Assembly: GCA_001931875.2 (NCBI GenBank)
Contig: MSJH02000698.1
Coordinates: forward strand, 186,001 to 250,000
Reading direction: 5' to 3'
Source: Byssochlamys sp. IMV 00236
Taxonomy: Eukaryota > Ascomycota > Eurotiomycetes > Eurotiales > Thermoascaceae
Length of the DNA stretch: 64,000 bases
The notes under the pieces were generated by a model. The model searched no databases. It saw nothing but the letters and a program-made list of their open reading frames with translations, and had not been told where the DNA came from. Positions 53,954 through 64,000 of the stretch are shown one piece after another. Every line of letters starts with the position of its first letter. Within the stretch, counting starts at the first letter, position 1. Position numbers and translations under genes: made by a program.

Positions 53954-56106
53954 AGCCAGTATGGCCCTGTCATCGTATCCCAACTGCTTCAATCAAGCCT
54001 CCTGTGAACCCAACAGCGCCTAGCAGATGGAGAGGTTGGGAGGATGTAGACCGTTCCCTGCGCCTGAACAGAATCGCCGCAGAGAGTCCCGGTGCGCACT
54101 AGGGTTGCGCGATTCGGAGGATTGTTTATATTATTATAACTGGCAGCGGGACGAAGTGGTTCCCCCGCAAGCCTCCGGGACACGCTGGATTTAGGGTTAT
54201 CGATAGGAACGGAAACGGCGAGATAAACAAAACCGCACCGCAAGCGAAACGAAGAGTCGACAACGACACCATGGATATCAGGAACTTTGTGCCTGCCGCG
54301 GTTTGAGCTTCAGGAGGGATAGACGACCTGACAGGCTTCTCTGCGCTCCACGGCTAAAGACGTGGTCCGTGGTCGAAGCGATGGGTCCGGTCTGCTTTAC
54401 ACTAGTCTAACTAGCATCCAGGCATGGGCGTTAATCCCCAGCAGCCACCAACTTGTCGCGCTTGACAATTCAACTGAGCGACCTACTCCGTACAGTCATG
54501 GTGGCTATCGACAGCCGTCCCAGTTCAGTCCGCCCGGCCTCTGTGCCAATGAACCCATGGAGCCTTCAAGCCAGTGCGGACCTCGCAGCAAGACGGATCT
54601 CTTGGTGTTGACCAGCGGGGCCATCGTGAGAACAACAGTCGCCAATGACGCTGTTGCCGAGCAGCGTCTCCGCAACCTCGACAGCTGAAAAGGGCGCTGA
54701 CTGCAACCAACATTGGCTGTTGCGTTCCCGACGGCGCAGCAGGGGATATCGGCCAGCATCAAGGAACAACGCCAACCGCGGCCCGACCGATGGAGTGGCG
54801 AGGAGTGGCTCAGGCAGCTTGGCTGCACTGAGAAGAGCATAGGAAGTCAGAGGCTGGTGGAAGTGGCTGGATCTTGGAAGGTCTTCGGGGACGGATCGAA
54901 GCCCATGTGGTCACTCAATCGGCTCGATCTCCGGCCGTCACTGATGCAGTATGAAGCTTAAAACCAGAACTTCTACCCTCTCTGCCCTTTTGTCACCATC
55001 GGAATTGGTTAAGAATGTATGATATTTCTCGGGCTCGAAGGTCCGGGTTAATGGGTTCCATCAGATAGCTTAGCCCACGGGTGGACCGTACAAAGCATCC
55101 GAGGCTTCCAGTACCGGTGATATTGGTCTACTGCAACGTAAGACTGAGTATATCCTTTCAATCTCAGCGCTATAATCGGGCTGGGCCGGAGTCGGGGCCC
55201 TGCGTCACGTTTCACCAGGGCGATTGCCGGTATCGAATAATGAGTTTAACGATCAAGAATACTGCATACTGATCAGAAAGAGCATGGGGAACCATCAAGA
55301 GATCAGAGCACGCTTCGTCATATGACCACGAGATTCTAGAATGAATGTCATACCGGCTTCATCCGTTTAGGCGGTCTTCTTTTAAGGATGTTTTCAATGT
55401 AGTTGTGACAATGAGCATGGGAAAGATCTCAGATTCGGAGGATCCACCAAGATTATCATCTTGAAGAAGAGAAGTAATGATGTGATCGGGTAGAGAAGTA
55501 GAGAACCGTCAGAGATACATGTCCAATGTTCCTACATCGTCCTTGTTTATCGCCCGTGAGATCCTGGAAGACGGCCCTTCTCATGGGCATCCATCGATCT
55601 GTGTATCTGCCAGGGCTCTCCATGAAACTGGCAACTTTCTCAACACCATGGAAATGAAATCAAAAGGGTCATCTCCTTTCCACTGTCTTCTGTTCTAAAT
55701 TGAATTCGCAGCTCAACGAGGAAGCCAGAAGCTGACATAATATGGGCGATAATAGGTTCCAAGGTTAACTTGACCTGTTACTTAGAGGAGGTTAGTTAGG
55801 CGGGACGAGATAGCTAAATATGTATTGGCGTCTCCCCGCTCCGATAGGCTTTTGTTAACTTATCGACAAGAGAAGATCTCCGATCCCGCTTTTCTTCCCA
55901 TCTCGATGCTGTCGCTGTCAATCTGAACGCCTCCTTCGAACCGTGAATAGTGACTGTTTCTCAGGAGGTTTCATCCTCCAGACCCAGTGTGGGTAAGGAT
56001 GGCGATTCCGCTGCCCGAGCCTCCAGCGTCGTCTTGATTCGAACGAAAATCTATCGCAAATTGGCCGTGCACTACCTTCGAACGAACAGTACGCTTGTCC
56101 GTGGAT
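53954..56106. other. Intergenic region between divergent genes, 2.1 kb
   Basis: No supported gene. The 54360-54960 part is relatively GC-rich and open in several frames on both strands, which is likely chance. The rest is the promoter of the Zn2Cys6 factor. No repeat or RNA gene was recognised. Confidence 0.4.
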
Positions 56107-58131
56107 ATGACCAAGGGCTGCTATACCTGTCGCCGCCGTCGTGTGGTTTGTGACAATGGCCTCCCGACATGTCGCAAATGTCGCACTGCAGGCAAAGAAT
56201 GCTTGGGATATCAGAAACCGCTGGTATGGGTCAAAGGAGGAGTTGCCAGTCGTGGAAAGATGATGGGATTGAGTTTCGACGATGTCATAGAAAGTCCCCG
56301 GAGCCGTGGCCATTGCATCCAGCAGCCAGAAGAAGGGGCCACTGGTTCTCCTGACCGTCAAGAATATCGTCTCGAAGCGGTATTGAATGATACATCACTC
56401 CCACAGACCTGCACAAGCAAAATTGAATCCCAGACCGTTGGTCCCGACCGTGGCCGATCTCTAGTGACTGCAGACCCTTCGACGCCCACGGGTGACGAAC
56501 ATCAGCAATACATAGATGGAAACGATGAGACATCCATTGTGCATGTGCCGGCGAGGTCGCCGCAGTCTACACACATTCCTTCTCCGCGGGCAGCACTTGT
56601 CGATCCTCTCTTTCAAGACCTGGATAGGCTCTCGCGCCTCTACATCTCTCACTGTAAGCCAGTTAACTCTGAAATCTCCCAATCAAATACAGTACATTGT
56701 ATGGTATACTGACAATATGATCGTTTTCTGCAGTCAACCAACGGTGCGTGCACGATCTGGCGCTATACGACAAAGTAAAGAACCCATATCGAGATCTGAT
56801 TCCGCTGGTTGCTCAGTCGCGAGTCCTGTCAGACGTACTTGCTGCGGTTGGTGCAGTACATTATGCCTCCATTTCTCATGCAGAAGGATCCTCAATATTG
56901 GTGGCTTCAGGAATGCCAGTGATATCCGGTCCCGGTTTGCCTTTCCAGGACAACGAGACGAGTGCGACAGCTCTATCACAAGGTCCTTCGTCGCAAGCGT
57001 TTGAGCATTTCTTGAGGTTCAAGCATCGAGCTCTTCGTCAACTGTCATTAGACCTTCTCGATCCAATAACGCGCAATGATGATAAGACCGTGGCTGGCAT
57101 TCTGGTGCTTGTACTTCTCGATGCTATGGAATCAGGGAGTGGCGCCTGGAAGTTCCATCTAGAAGGAGCGAAGAACCTTCTGAGGAGTCGTCAGGACAGC
57201 ATGAGTGACAGTAACATGAGAAGAATAGTAGAGGGTCTCGATACCTTTGTTATCGATAGCTGTCTGATGTAAGTTCGCTGTCTTGGTAGCCCCGAGCAGA
57301 GTTTACATTGCTAACGCAGTCTCCAGCCTCGAAATCATGGGATCTACCCTGGCGCGGCCAGGTGCTCTCTCGAAGCCATTCTATTCACACAAAATGGGTC
57401 CTGGCATTCTCAAGCGCCTCGAGCAGACGTCTTGGGTTGGCTGCCCAGCGTACCTCCTCGAGGTCATCTTCTTCGTCCACGCACAACGATACTCAGACAC
57501 CGACCTTTACGACTCAGAATCCTCCCCTCTAAACCACTTGAGTTCTCCCGAATCCTTACTACATCATATTCAAAACTTTGATCCTTCGGCCTGGGCTCAA
57601 GAGATGCAAAATTTCTTCTTTCTTACCGATCTATCAGCACGCCTTGCCTTAGCCTCTGCCTACAAGGCCGCTGTCTACCTTTACGCCAGCAGGGTCCTTT
57701 CGAAATCAAAGCCAAACTCCTCGTCCTCTGTAACGCCTGTCAAGTATTACCGCAGCAGAGAGCACAGCGAAGCCGCCGACGAATTGATCTATCAGCTGTC
57801 CCTCATTCGATCCCCAGATCCCCATTTCAAATGTCTCATCTGGCCCACCTTCATCGCGGGAGCCGAGAGCAAGAATGTGTCCCAGCGCACATTTGCCCTA
57901 GACAGACTGCAGGCTCTCTGGACTGCCATATCATCCATCAATGTGCGTAATGCAGCGTGGGTTTTGGGAATCATGTGGCAACGACAAGACGAGAGACGCC
58001 TGCAGAGAGAGCAAGCCTTCACATCGGATGAGTCAATAAATCTCAATCACGACGGCAATGACGACGACAATGATGACTTCGACTGGATCCAGGAACTGGA
58101 TAATTCGCCAGCGGACTGGCTCTTTATCTAA
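56107..58131 (+). CDS. Zn2Cys6 transcription factor with fungal-specific regulatory domain
   Basis: Three exons: 56107-56653, 56734-57268 and 57327-58131, giving 628 residues. The Zn2Cys6 cluster is at residues 5-32: C-x2-C-x6-C-x6-C-x2-C-x6-C, beginning CYTCRRRRVVC. The following segment GYQKPLVWVKGGVASRGKMM resembles factors of the acriflavine-sensitivity (acr-2) group. A Ser/Pro-rich linker (100-170) leads to a helical fungal-type transcription factor region, about 180-590, containing RVLSDVLAAVGAVHYAS and GAWKFHLEGAKNLLRSRQ. The C-terminus is strongly acidic (NDDDNDDFDWIQELD), likely an activation region. Such proteins bind CGG triplets in the nucleus. No neighbouring pathway genes were found, so the target is unknown. 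Confidence 0.88.
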
Positions 58132-59891
58132 TATATACCCCTCCGTTTGGCCCCCTTCAGTGGCCATTCTTCCCTTTCAGAGGACACACATATCACGCGG
58201 TTTATGAGATTACGTCCCCGATATAACCGGTTCGTGTACATAATTGGCAACCGCCCTATATTCCATGCGAGATGCCCTTTATTACGACATAATATTTTTT
58301 TTTCCACTCTCGAAATTCTTAATTTATTATTTCATATTTTACTCATTATTATCCTACATAATTAGATGCTATTAGGGAACAATACCGAAGAAAGAAAAAA
58401 AAAGCACTTCCTGAGATACTTAGCTTACGAACCCATCATGCTAGAAGAAATTCAAGTAGAATTCTCTAGATCTAGCCAAGACTTACTTAAAGCGAAACTA
58501 CCAGAGTCTCTAGCAATAATGATAGAATAGAAAGGAAAAAAAAGCCTACACATGATAAATACAACCCAAAACCAAAAAAAATAGATGTCCCCCCCCCAAA
58601 AAAATAGAACGCCATGCATTCCAAATCCGTAATTATTTTCTGCAATGAAGAATTAAATTTGATATTAAAGACCCGCTCAAAGATAAGAATCAGCAAAAAA
58701 GAAAAGTAAAAAAAGCCAAATAGAGAATCCTCCAACAAGAGAAGAAATTAGATTGGATTTTGAGTTTCTTCTTTCTTTCTTTTGTTTGCTGTCTACTGAC
58801 AAAAGGAAAAGTTATGTCACGTCAAGGAATAGGAAAAAGAGGAATTATAAAGCGAAAAAAAAGTAGTGGAATTCTCTTGTTGAGGAACCAACAGCAATCA
58901 ATGGATGGTTTAGATTTCTCTCGCCTCGCTGTATTTCGTTGGAGGGGGAGGAAGATACACATGTGACTTTACAAAGGGAAAGGAATGGAGACACGACGTT
59001 TCAGACTACGTTCTTTCTCAAGGACGTTTTTTGTAGTAAGTGGAGAAGAGAAAGGAGAAGGGTAAAGAAGAAAAAGAATAAGAAGAATCAAAGGACACAC
59101 AAAGGGGACCCAAGGTCGCTCGCTTATATGGAGATAGATATGATGGTTTGAAAGTAGGACAAGAAAACACGTCAATCAAAGTGGGAATTCAGAATGCTAA
59201 GCAAGGCAGGATGAAGAGAAAAGAAAAGATAAAGGCTAAGAAAGTAGGAAGTGAAAAGGGCCAAATGGAATATCAAGAAGCCAAGGGAATCAGAAAAGAA
59301 AAATAGTGGTCGGGCCAGAAAGATCGGATAGAAGAAAGAGAACTGCGCTGAAACAGAACCATGCATGTCATTCTGGGGTAAAAAGGACGAGCCCCAGCTC
59401 CCTTGCATACAGTAAGACGAAACTAGACGAGGCTCTCAGTACAATGCTCGACCCAAGAAGAGAACTAAAAGAGAATATATCGTCCTCAGAATTGAAAAAA
59501 AGGAGAAATACAGGCTCCTCCCGATCTAAATGCAGCAACGTCTGAATAAACGAACTTCTTCATCGCCGCGAAACAGCACTAGTCAAAAAAAAGGAGACGA
59601 AAGGATAATTGGGAACGCCTCGCCAAGCTTGCAGATGCAGTGGATTAGAAAGATTAAGAAGACCGTCAACCAACCTCTGCTGATAATCACGCCGTACTAT
59701 GGTGAGAAGCAACTAGGACTAACGTCAAAATGCCAGCAGCCTCCCGGTTATAAAGTGAATACCGAATCAGTATCGGCGCTCTTTTAGCAGGGGCTGAAAT
59801 GAGAACGCCGGAACTTCGGAAACGACGCCCCGAAGCAGTATATAAGGTGACCGTCGTAGGATGAATCGCGTCGGAACGGAGATGGGTCAAA
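58132..59891. other. Intergenic region between convergent genes, purine-biased
   Basis: 1.76 kb with no supported gene. From about 58930 to 59690 the plus strand is mostly A and G, with long purine runs. It also has A runs near 58393 and C/A runs near 58590. The small ORFs are readings of this biased DNA. Confidence 0.5.
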
Positions 59892-62461
59892 TCAAAACAC
59901 TGCGGCGAGGCCGTTCTTTGAATGACGCCTGCTAAATCGCTTCTTCCCCTTCACGGAGTCTGAATCGGTACCCTGATGTTTGACAAGTGTGTTCCTTGTG
60001 GGAGCTGCGCCATCTGTCTGAAATTCGGAGGTTCGGTCGAGGGTATTTGCATGGCTTGATAGTCCCGACGAGAGCTCGCGGAAAGCATCATCCCCAGAAT
60101 ACCCACCTCCCCCTTGTTGCGAAAGTGCTATCTCCTTAGCCCGGTCGAGTGTATCGAGCCACTCCTGAGTCGCCAGGGCGCTAGTCGCCACGCTGCTGGA
60201 TGACGGTTTCGGCTCTTCGAAGACGAAATGCTTCTCGCGCTATAATGTAATGTGTCAGTCTCCATAACAAGAAATTAGCATGACGGGCTATCTAGACTCA
60301 CCGTATCAACAACCCATGACGAGAAGCCTTTTGAGTCATTTGTGCTTCGATAGTGGGTTCCAGGCGCCAAGAGAGATATTTCCACCTTTGCTTTCTTTTC
60401 CTCACCACCGGCCGCGGCTATGACGATGCGGGCGGATGTAGTGATCATAACCAAGCGCTGACGCTTCTTTGTTGTGCTCCCACCAAAGAAACGGGAGAAC
60501 TTCTTCGCCGCATCATTCTCACCATGTCCATTCTTAGATGAAGGACTGTGCGGAGCTGGTGATGAAGAAACGAAGAGGTTTCCTAACTTCAGTATCCTTT
60601 CGTTGCTTTTTGTTAGAACTGGTGACCACTCAATATCGAGTTGGGTCGGTGGAGGAAGTTCAGTGATCACCCTGGGCAAGGCTCGTGATGCAGGAGGGGC
60701 GGTGTTAATACTTGGCGGGAAACTATCATCATCACCGCCACCGTTGAGCTTTATGGGCTCTCGTGGTGGGGGTATATATGGCTTCAATCGGGGTGCTTTT
60801 TGTTTCCACAGCCCACGGCCCCAAGTGACACCACGGAAGAATTCATGGTTCTTGATATGTTCCATCGGCAGTCGTCTTGCCGGGTCTAGCACCAGCAGCC
60901 TTTCGACGAGGTCGCGGCCCACGGCAGGAAATCCGCTCGGAAATTCGTATTCCAGATTGACAATTTTCTGGAACGTCAAGTATTCGTTTGCTGCCTTGAA
61001 AGGCGGTCTACCAGCCAGGAGTTGAAAAATGATACAGCCAAATGCCCATAGGTCACTTGCCTTGCAGGCGCTCTTGTCTGTGAGCAGTTCAGGACTGACA
61101 TATTCCGCGGTTCCAACGAATGAGCTGGCGCGTTCTTCTCCTGCGACGTCACCCGCATCAATTGGTGGCATTCCATTTTGGCTGTCATCTGGTCTTCTCT
61201 TCCCCTTGAGGATCTTTGCTGTACCGAAGTCAGTGACTTTGGTGTGCATTTGGTCATCCAGGAGGATATTCTCCGGCTTCAAGTCGCGATGTATGACGCC
61301 GCGTTTATGCATGTAGTCAACTGTATCAAGGATCTGCGCGCCGTAGAATCTCGTACATTCTTCATCGAACGTCGACATACGTTTGAGGACACCCAGGAGT
61401 TCCCCGCCCTTGCAGAGATCCAACACGAAATAGAGAGATCGTTCATCTTGGAAGGTATAATATAGTCTGACAATGCCCGGGTGATCCGTGAGTCGGTTCA
61501 ACGTATCCTTCTCGATATTGACATACTTGACCTTCTTCTCCTTGATGATGTGCCTTTTATCGAGGATCTTGATAGCGTACTCGTTCAATGTCTGACGATC
61601 CGTCGCCAGTACCACAGTACTGTAAGAGCCTTCCCCTAGAGTCTGGCCAAACGAGAAGTCTCGAACTCCTTTCTTTATATACCGCGTCACCGGCTTTCCG
61701 TCCGGGCCAGTCTCTTGCCTAACGCCAACAGCTGCCCCGCGATCCTGCCATTCTTCGCTGCTGGACAACGGACCGCCTTCCAGTCCATACGGTGAGCTGG
61801 AAACCTGTGGGGTTCCGGAATTGTAAGGGAAAGGCCTTGAGCCCTGCCGCGGGGGCAATGGCCCGTTACCGGAAAGATATTGCGCCTGCTTGTAAGACCT
61901 CTCGCTATGGGTGTTGTCTCTCGCAGGGACTCCCGCTTGGAGCGCTGCTCCGCTGGATCGAGAATCCGCGCGCGCCAGCTTGTCCGATACCGACGAAGCA
62001 CCTGAATCCGTACGGATCCTATATGACCCTTCCCGGGCTGTTGCTGAAGACGATGATCCGTTGATGGAGGGCTGAGCGTAAAAGGAAGACATAGGGCGAG
62101 AGCTGGGCTGGGAGGAGGGATGTTGTGGTATCGAACTTTGATATTGCGATGGCTGGTACTGTTGCAATTCTTGCTGATTATAGAAAACGGACGACCTGTT
62201 CTGCAGGCGTTGGTCATAACTTCTAGCATCATCATTGGCTGGAGGGGAGGACTGAATATTGCCGGACGGCGGGGGTAATGAGACAGAGGAACCGTGATGC
62301 TGTTGGCTAGCGATGGTATCCGTATATGAACCAGTCTCTAGAGGATCCTGCGTGTCGAGTCCGGTCGTGACAGCATCGTCTGAAGAGTGTAGAGACGAAT
62401 CGTCCGGGTTCGCGATCCGGAGTCCACCCAGGGACTGAGAGAGACTCAGATCCCCATCCAT
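59892..62461 (-). CDS. PDK1-type protein kinase (AGC family) with C-terminal PH-like domain
   Basis: Two exons, 62461-60302 and 60239-59892, joined at VDT-REKHFVF, give 835 residues. The N-terminal 265 residues are disordered and rich in Ser, Gln and Pro. The kinase domain spans about 269-543: glycine loop GEGSYS 276-281, Lys298 in AIKIL, HRD 391-393, DFG 411-413 and the T-loop SFVGTAEYVSPE with Ser447 where PDK1 is autophosphorylated. The C-terminal part (about 620-735) has RLVMITTSARIVIAA and SWVVDTREKHFVFEE and looks like the PH-type domain of fungal Pkh/PDK1 homologues. The last 100 residues are Ser/Gly-rich. In fungi these kinases respond to sphingoid bases and phosphorylate AGC kinases (Ypk, Pkc1, Sch9 types), controlling cell wall and endocytosis. 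Confidence 0.92.
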
Positions 62462-63630
62462 GATGGCCCGGGCCGATCCCTATCGAGTATCGAAGTACCA
62501 AACGCAGTGGACAATGCGGATCGGCTGGAAGGGAGTCGTGATACGCGCAGATAGTGACAGAGAAGAGGCGCCAACGTGGCGCCTGGAATCCGTTGCGGAT
62601 AGCAGTTTCGGGGTACAAATAGAGTACCGATGGGAACTATTCCGGCGGTCGCATGAACAACGGATGCATGATATGGCCAAAAGAAAGAGAGACGGGAGGG
62701 AGAATCCTGCAATGTTGGACAGGGACCAGAGTGCAAACGGACGCGTGGACGAAGGAGGGGAGAAGGCGGGGGGAAGGCTCAGCGTTCAACAGGCGATGAT
62801 GGTGTTGAGGTGAAGCTGCTGAGGTTCGTTGTCGATGGATTCGGCTTAGGCGCGTTCTGCGGCCCGCCCACGGGAGGTTCTTTAGGGAGACGCCAACACC
62901 ACGTCGGCCTTCCATCGTGGCGGCGGTGCTCTGTTGCTGAGAAAAGGTATGTGGACTGGCTGGCAATTATTATTGCTCTGGTGGCTGTTAATTTTAAAAC
63001 TATCTCCTGGTTGTGGTGGTGGGTTGTGGAGGGATTCCGCCATACAGCATGCTGCTCCTTTTGCCATGGTGATGGCACGAACATACCAGTCTATCTATCT
63101 TGAATGCTGATTGACAGTTACTTAAGGGGCTGCTAGAAGATCGGTTCAGCTCGTATTTAGCTGTAGATAGTCGATCATAGTCGTTCTTATATTCGATTCA
63201 GATCACCCTATTCCCCTAGTCTACATTCCATTTTCTGTCGAGTTTATTTTTAGATATCCATTTGATACTATAAACCACCCCGTTTATTTTTCACATCAGT
63301 ATGAATTATAGCAATTCCTATGGGATTTCCTTTGTCCTCATGCATCTCAGGCTTCTTTTTCCTTACAAGCTCATTATCTTTTTGTTTACTAGTCCCGCAT
63401 TGTGATTCACAAAGATGGATGTGCTAGGCAGGCACAACTCACGTATCGTATCGTATCATGATTATTCTCTCACGTCCCATGTAAACACGCCTGGGTAGCT
63501 TTTTATCTTAAAAAAAATCTCATCAGCACCTATCACCAGAGACTGGGGACGCTACTCACCATACTCTCCGTATAAACAAGGCTGTTGCCATCCTCAAAAT
63601 CTGGTTCAAGCCTTCTGTTGACGCTCAGCC
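62462..63630. promoter_or_regulatory. Divergent promoter region of the PDK1-like gene and the next gene
   Basis: About 1.17 kb. The part near 62480-62960 is GC-rich leader DNA of the PDK1-like gene with several overlapping ORFs on both strands. The part from 63100 on is AT-rich. No other gene is seen. Confidence 0.4.
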
Positions 63631-64000
63631 ATGATCTGTTTACCTCCAACAAGGATAGAGCTGACGGACAGCGATATCGACTTCCATCTCCAGGGGATCA
63701 TGCTGCGCCGTGGCCTCGTTGCTGATTTTGGGAATCTTGATATAGGATCCGATGATGAGGACGAGGACGACGATGATTATACGCAGTTTCCAAGGATGTA
63801 CCACAAATCAGACATATCGTCAAGTGCCGCTGCATCCACCTCTGATATCCTCCCTGATAGTGAGTCTAGTGGAGGGTCGCACTCGAGCCAGGGATATCAA
63901 GCTACCTCGTATGGTAGAAGTGTGATCCCGCAAACCCCTTCTGCCGGTATATCCCAACTTGATGGAGTATCAGTTCTGGACTACACCGCCCTCCATGTTG
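63631..64000 (+). CDS. 5' part of an uncharacterised gene, cut by the window end
   Basis: An open frame runs from ATG at 63631 to the end of the window, 123 codons without a stop. The product begins MICLPPTRIELTDSDIDFHL, continues with a mixed segment (MLRRGLVADFGNLDIG), then has an acidic run DDEDEDDDDY and a Ser-rich segment. Codon use and composition are protein-like. The gene continues beyond the window; no intron donor that would be needed is obvious within it. I do not recognise the family. The acidic and Ser-rich stretch suggests a partly disordered cytosolic or nuclear protein. Confidence 0.55.
   Translation, partial: MICLPPTRIELTDSDIDFHLQGIMLRRGLVADFGNLDIGSDDEDEDDDDYTQFPRMYHKSDISSSAAASTSDILPDSESSGGSHSSQGYQATSYGRSVIPQTPSAGISQLDGVSVLDYTALHV

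Noticed and set aside
54362..54961. Several overlapping ORFs on both strands
   Set aside because: Open in three or more frames in a GC-rich patch, no domain-like content and no splice structure; likely chance.

Overview
The window is nuclear chromosomal DNA from a filamentous ascomycete of the Eurotiales, most likely Aspergillus or a close relative. Short introns of about 50-85 nt with GTATGT/GTAAGT donors, CTAAC/CTGAC branch sites and CAG/TAG acceptors run through the genes. The recognisable proteins are fungal: RTA1-type membrane protein, clustered-mitochondria protein CLU, ferric reductase, Ure2p-like glutathione transferase, BOR1-type anion exchanger, Zn2Cys6 factor and a PDK1-type kinase. 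A run of 20 Ns at 31006-31025 shows a draft assembly. No tRNA, rRNA, CRISPR array or secondary-metabolite cluster was found. Exon boundaries were deduced by hand from splice consensus, reading frame and family knowledge.

Layout. 1-5000: 3' end of an RTA1 gene, a multi-pass membrane protein and a mitochondrial P-loop ATPase (both minus). 5515-6116: a 602-bp terminal-inverted-repeat element with no coding capacity. 6.9-15.3 kb: CLU and a 910-residue orphan protein. 16.1-17.6 kb: an F-box protein. 20.2-23.8 kb: ferric reductase and glutathione transferase. 24.3-31.4 kb: branchpoint-binding protein, BOR1-like transporter and DBP8 helicase, all plus strand, each with a TCACGTGA box shortly upstream of its start codon. 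32.8-36.3 kb: a large Ser/Pro/Thr-rich, probably nuclear protein. 37.5-39.8 kb: divergent mitochondrial uS15 and cytosolic uS2 (RPS0) genes sharing a 348-bp promoter. 40-48 kb: gene-sparse, with a few small ORFs, an isopenicillin-N-acyltransferase-like (AatB/IAL-type) gene and a small possible permuted-papain-fold protein. 48.3-51.3 kb: cytochrome b561-domain protein and mitochondrial seryl-tRNA synthetase. 52.2-54 kb: BTB-domain protein. 56.1-58.1 kb: Zn2Cys6 regulator. 59.9-62.5 kb: PDK1-like kinase. 63.6 kb to the end: the 5' part of a further gene.

The genes do not form one pathway. Several serve RNA processing and translation in cytosol and mitochondria (BBP, DBP8, RPS0, mitochondrial uS15 and SerRS, CLU), and some of these share CACGTG-type promoter boxes. 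The rest are stand-alone transport, redox, signalling and regulatory genes. The most unusual items are the TIR element, the intron architecture of the branchpoint-binding-protein gene, the repeated TCACGTGA boxes, the assembly gap in DBP8 that looks zero-length, and a few unrecognised proteins.
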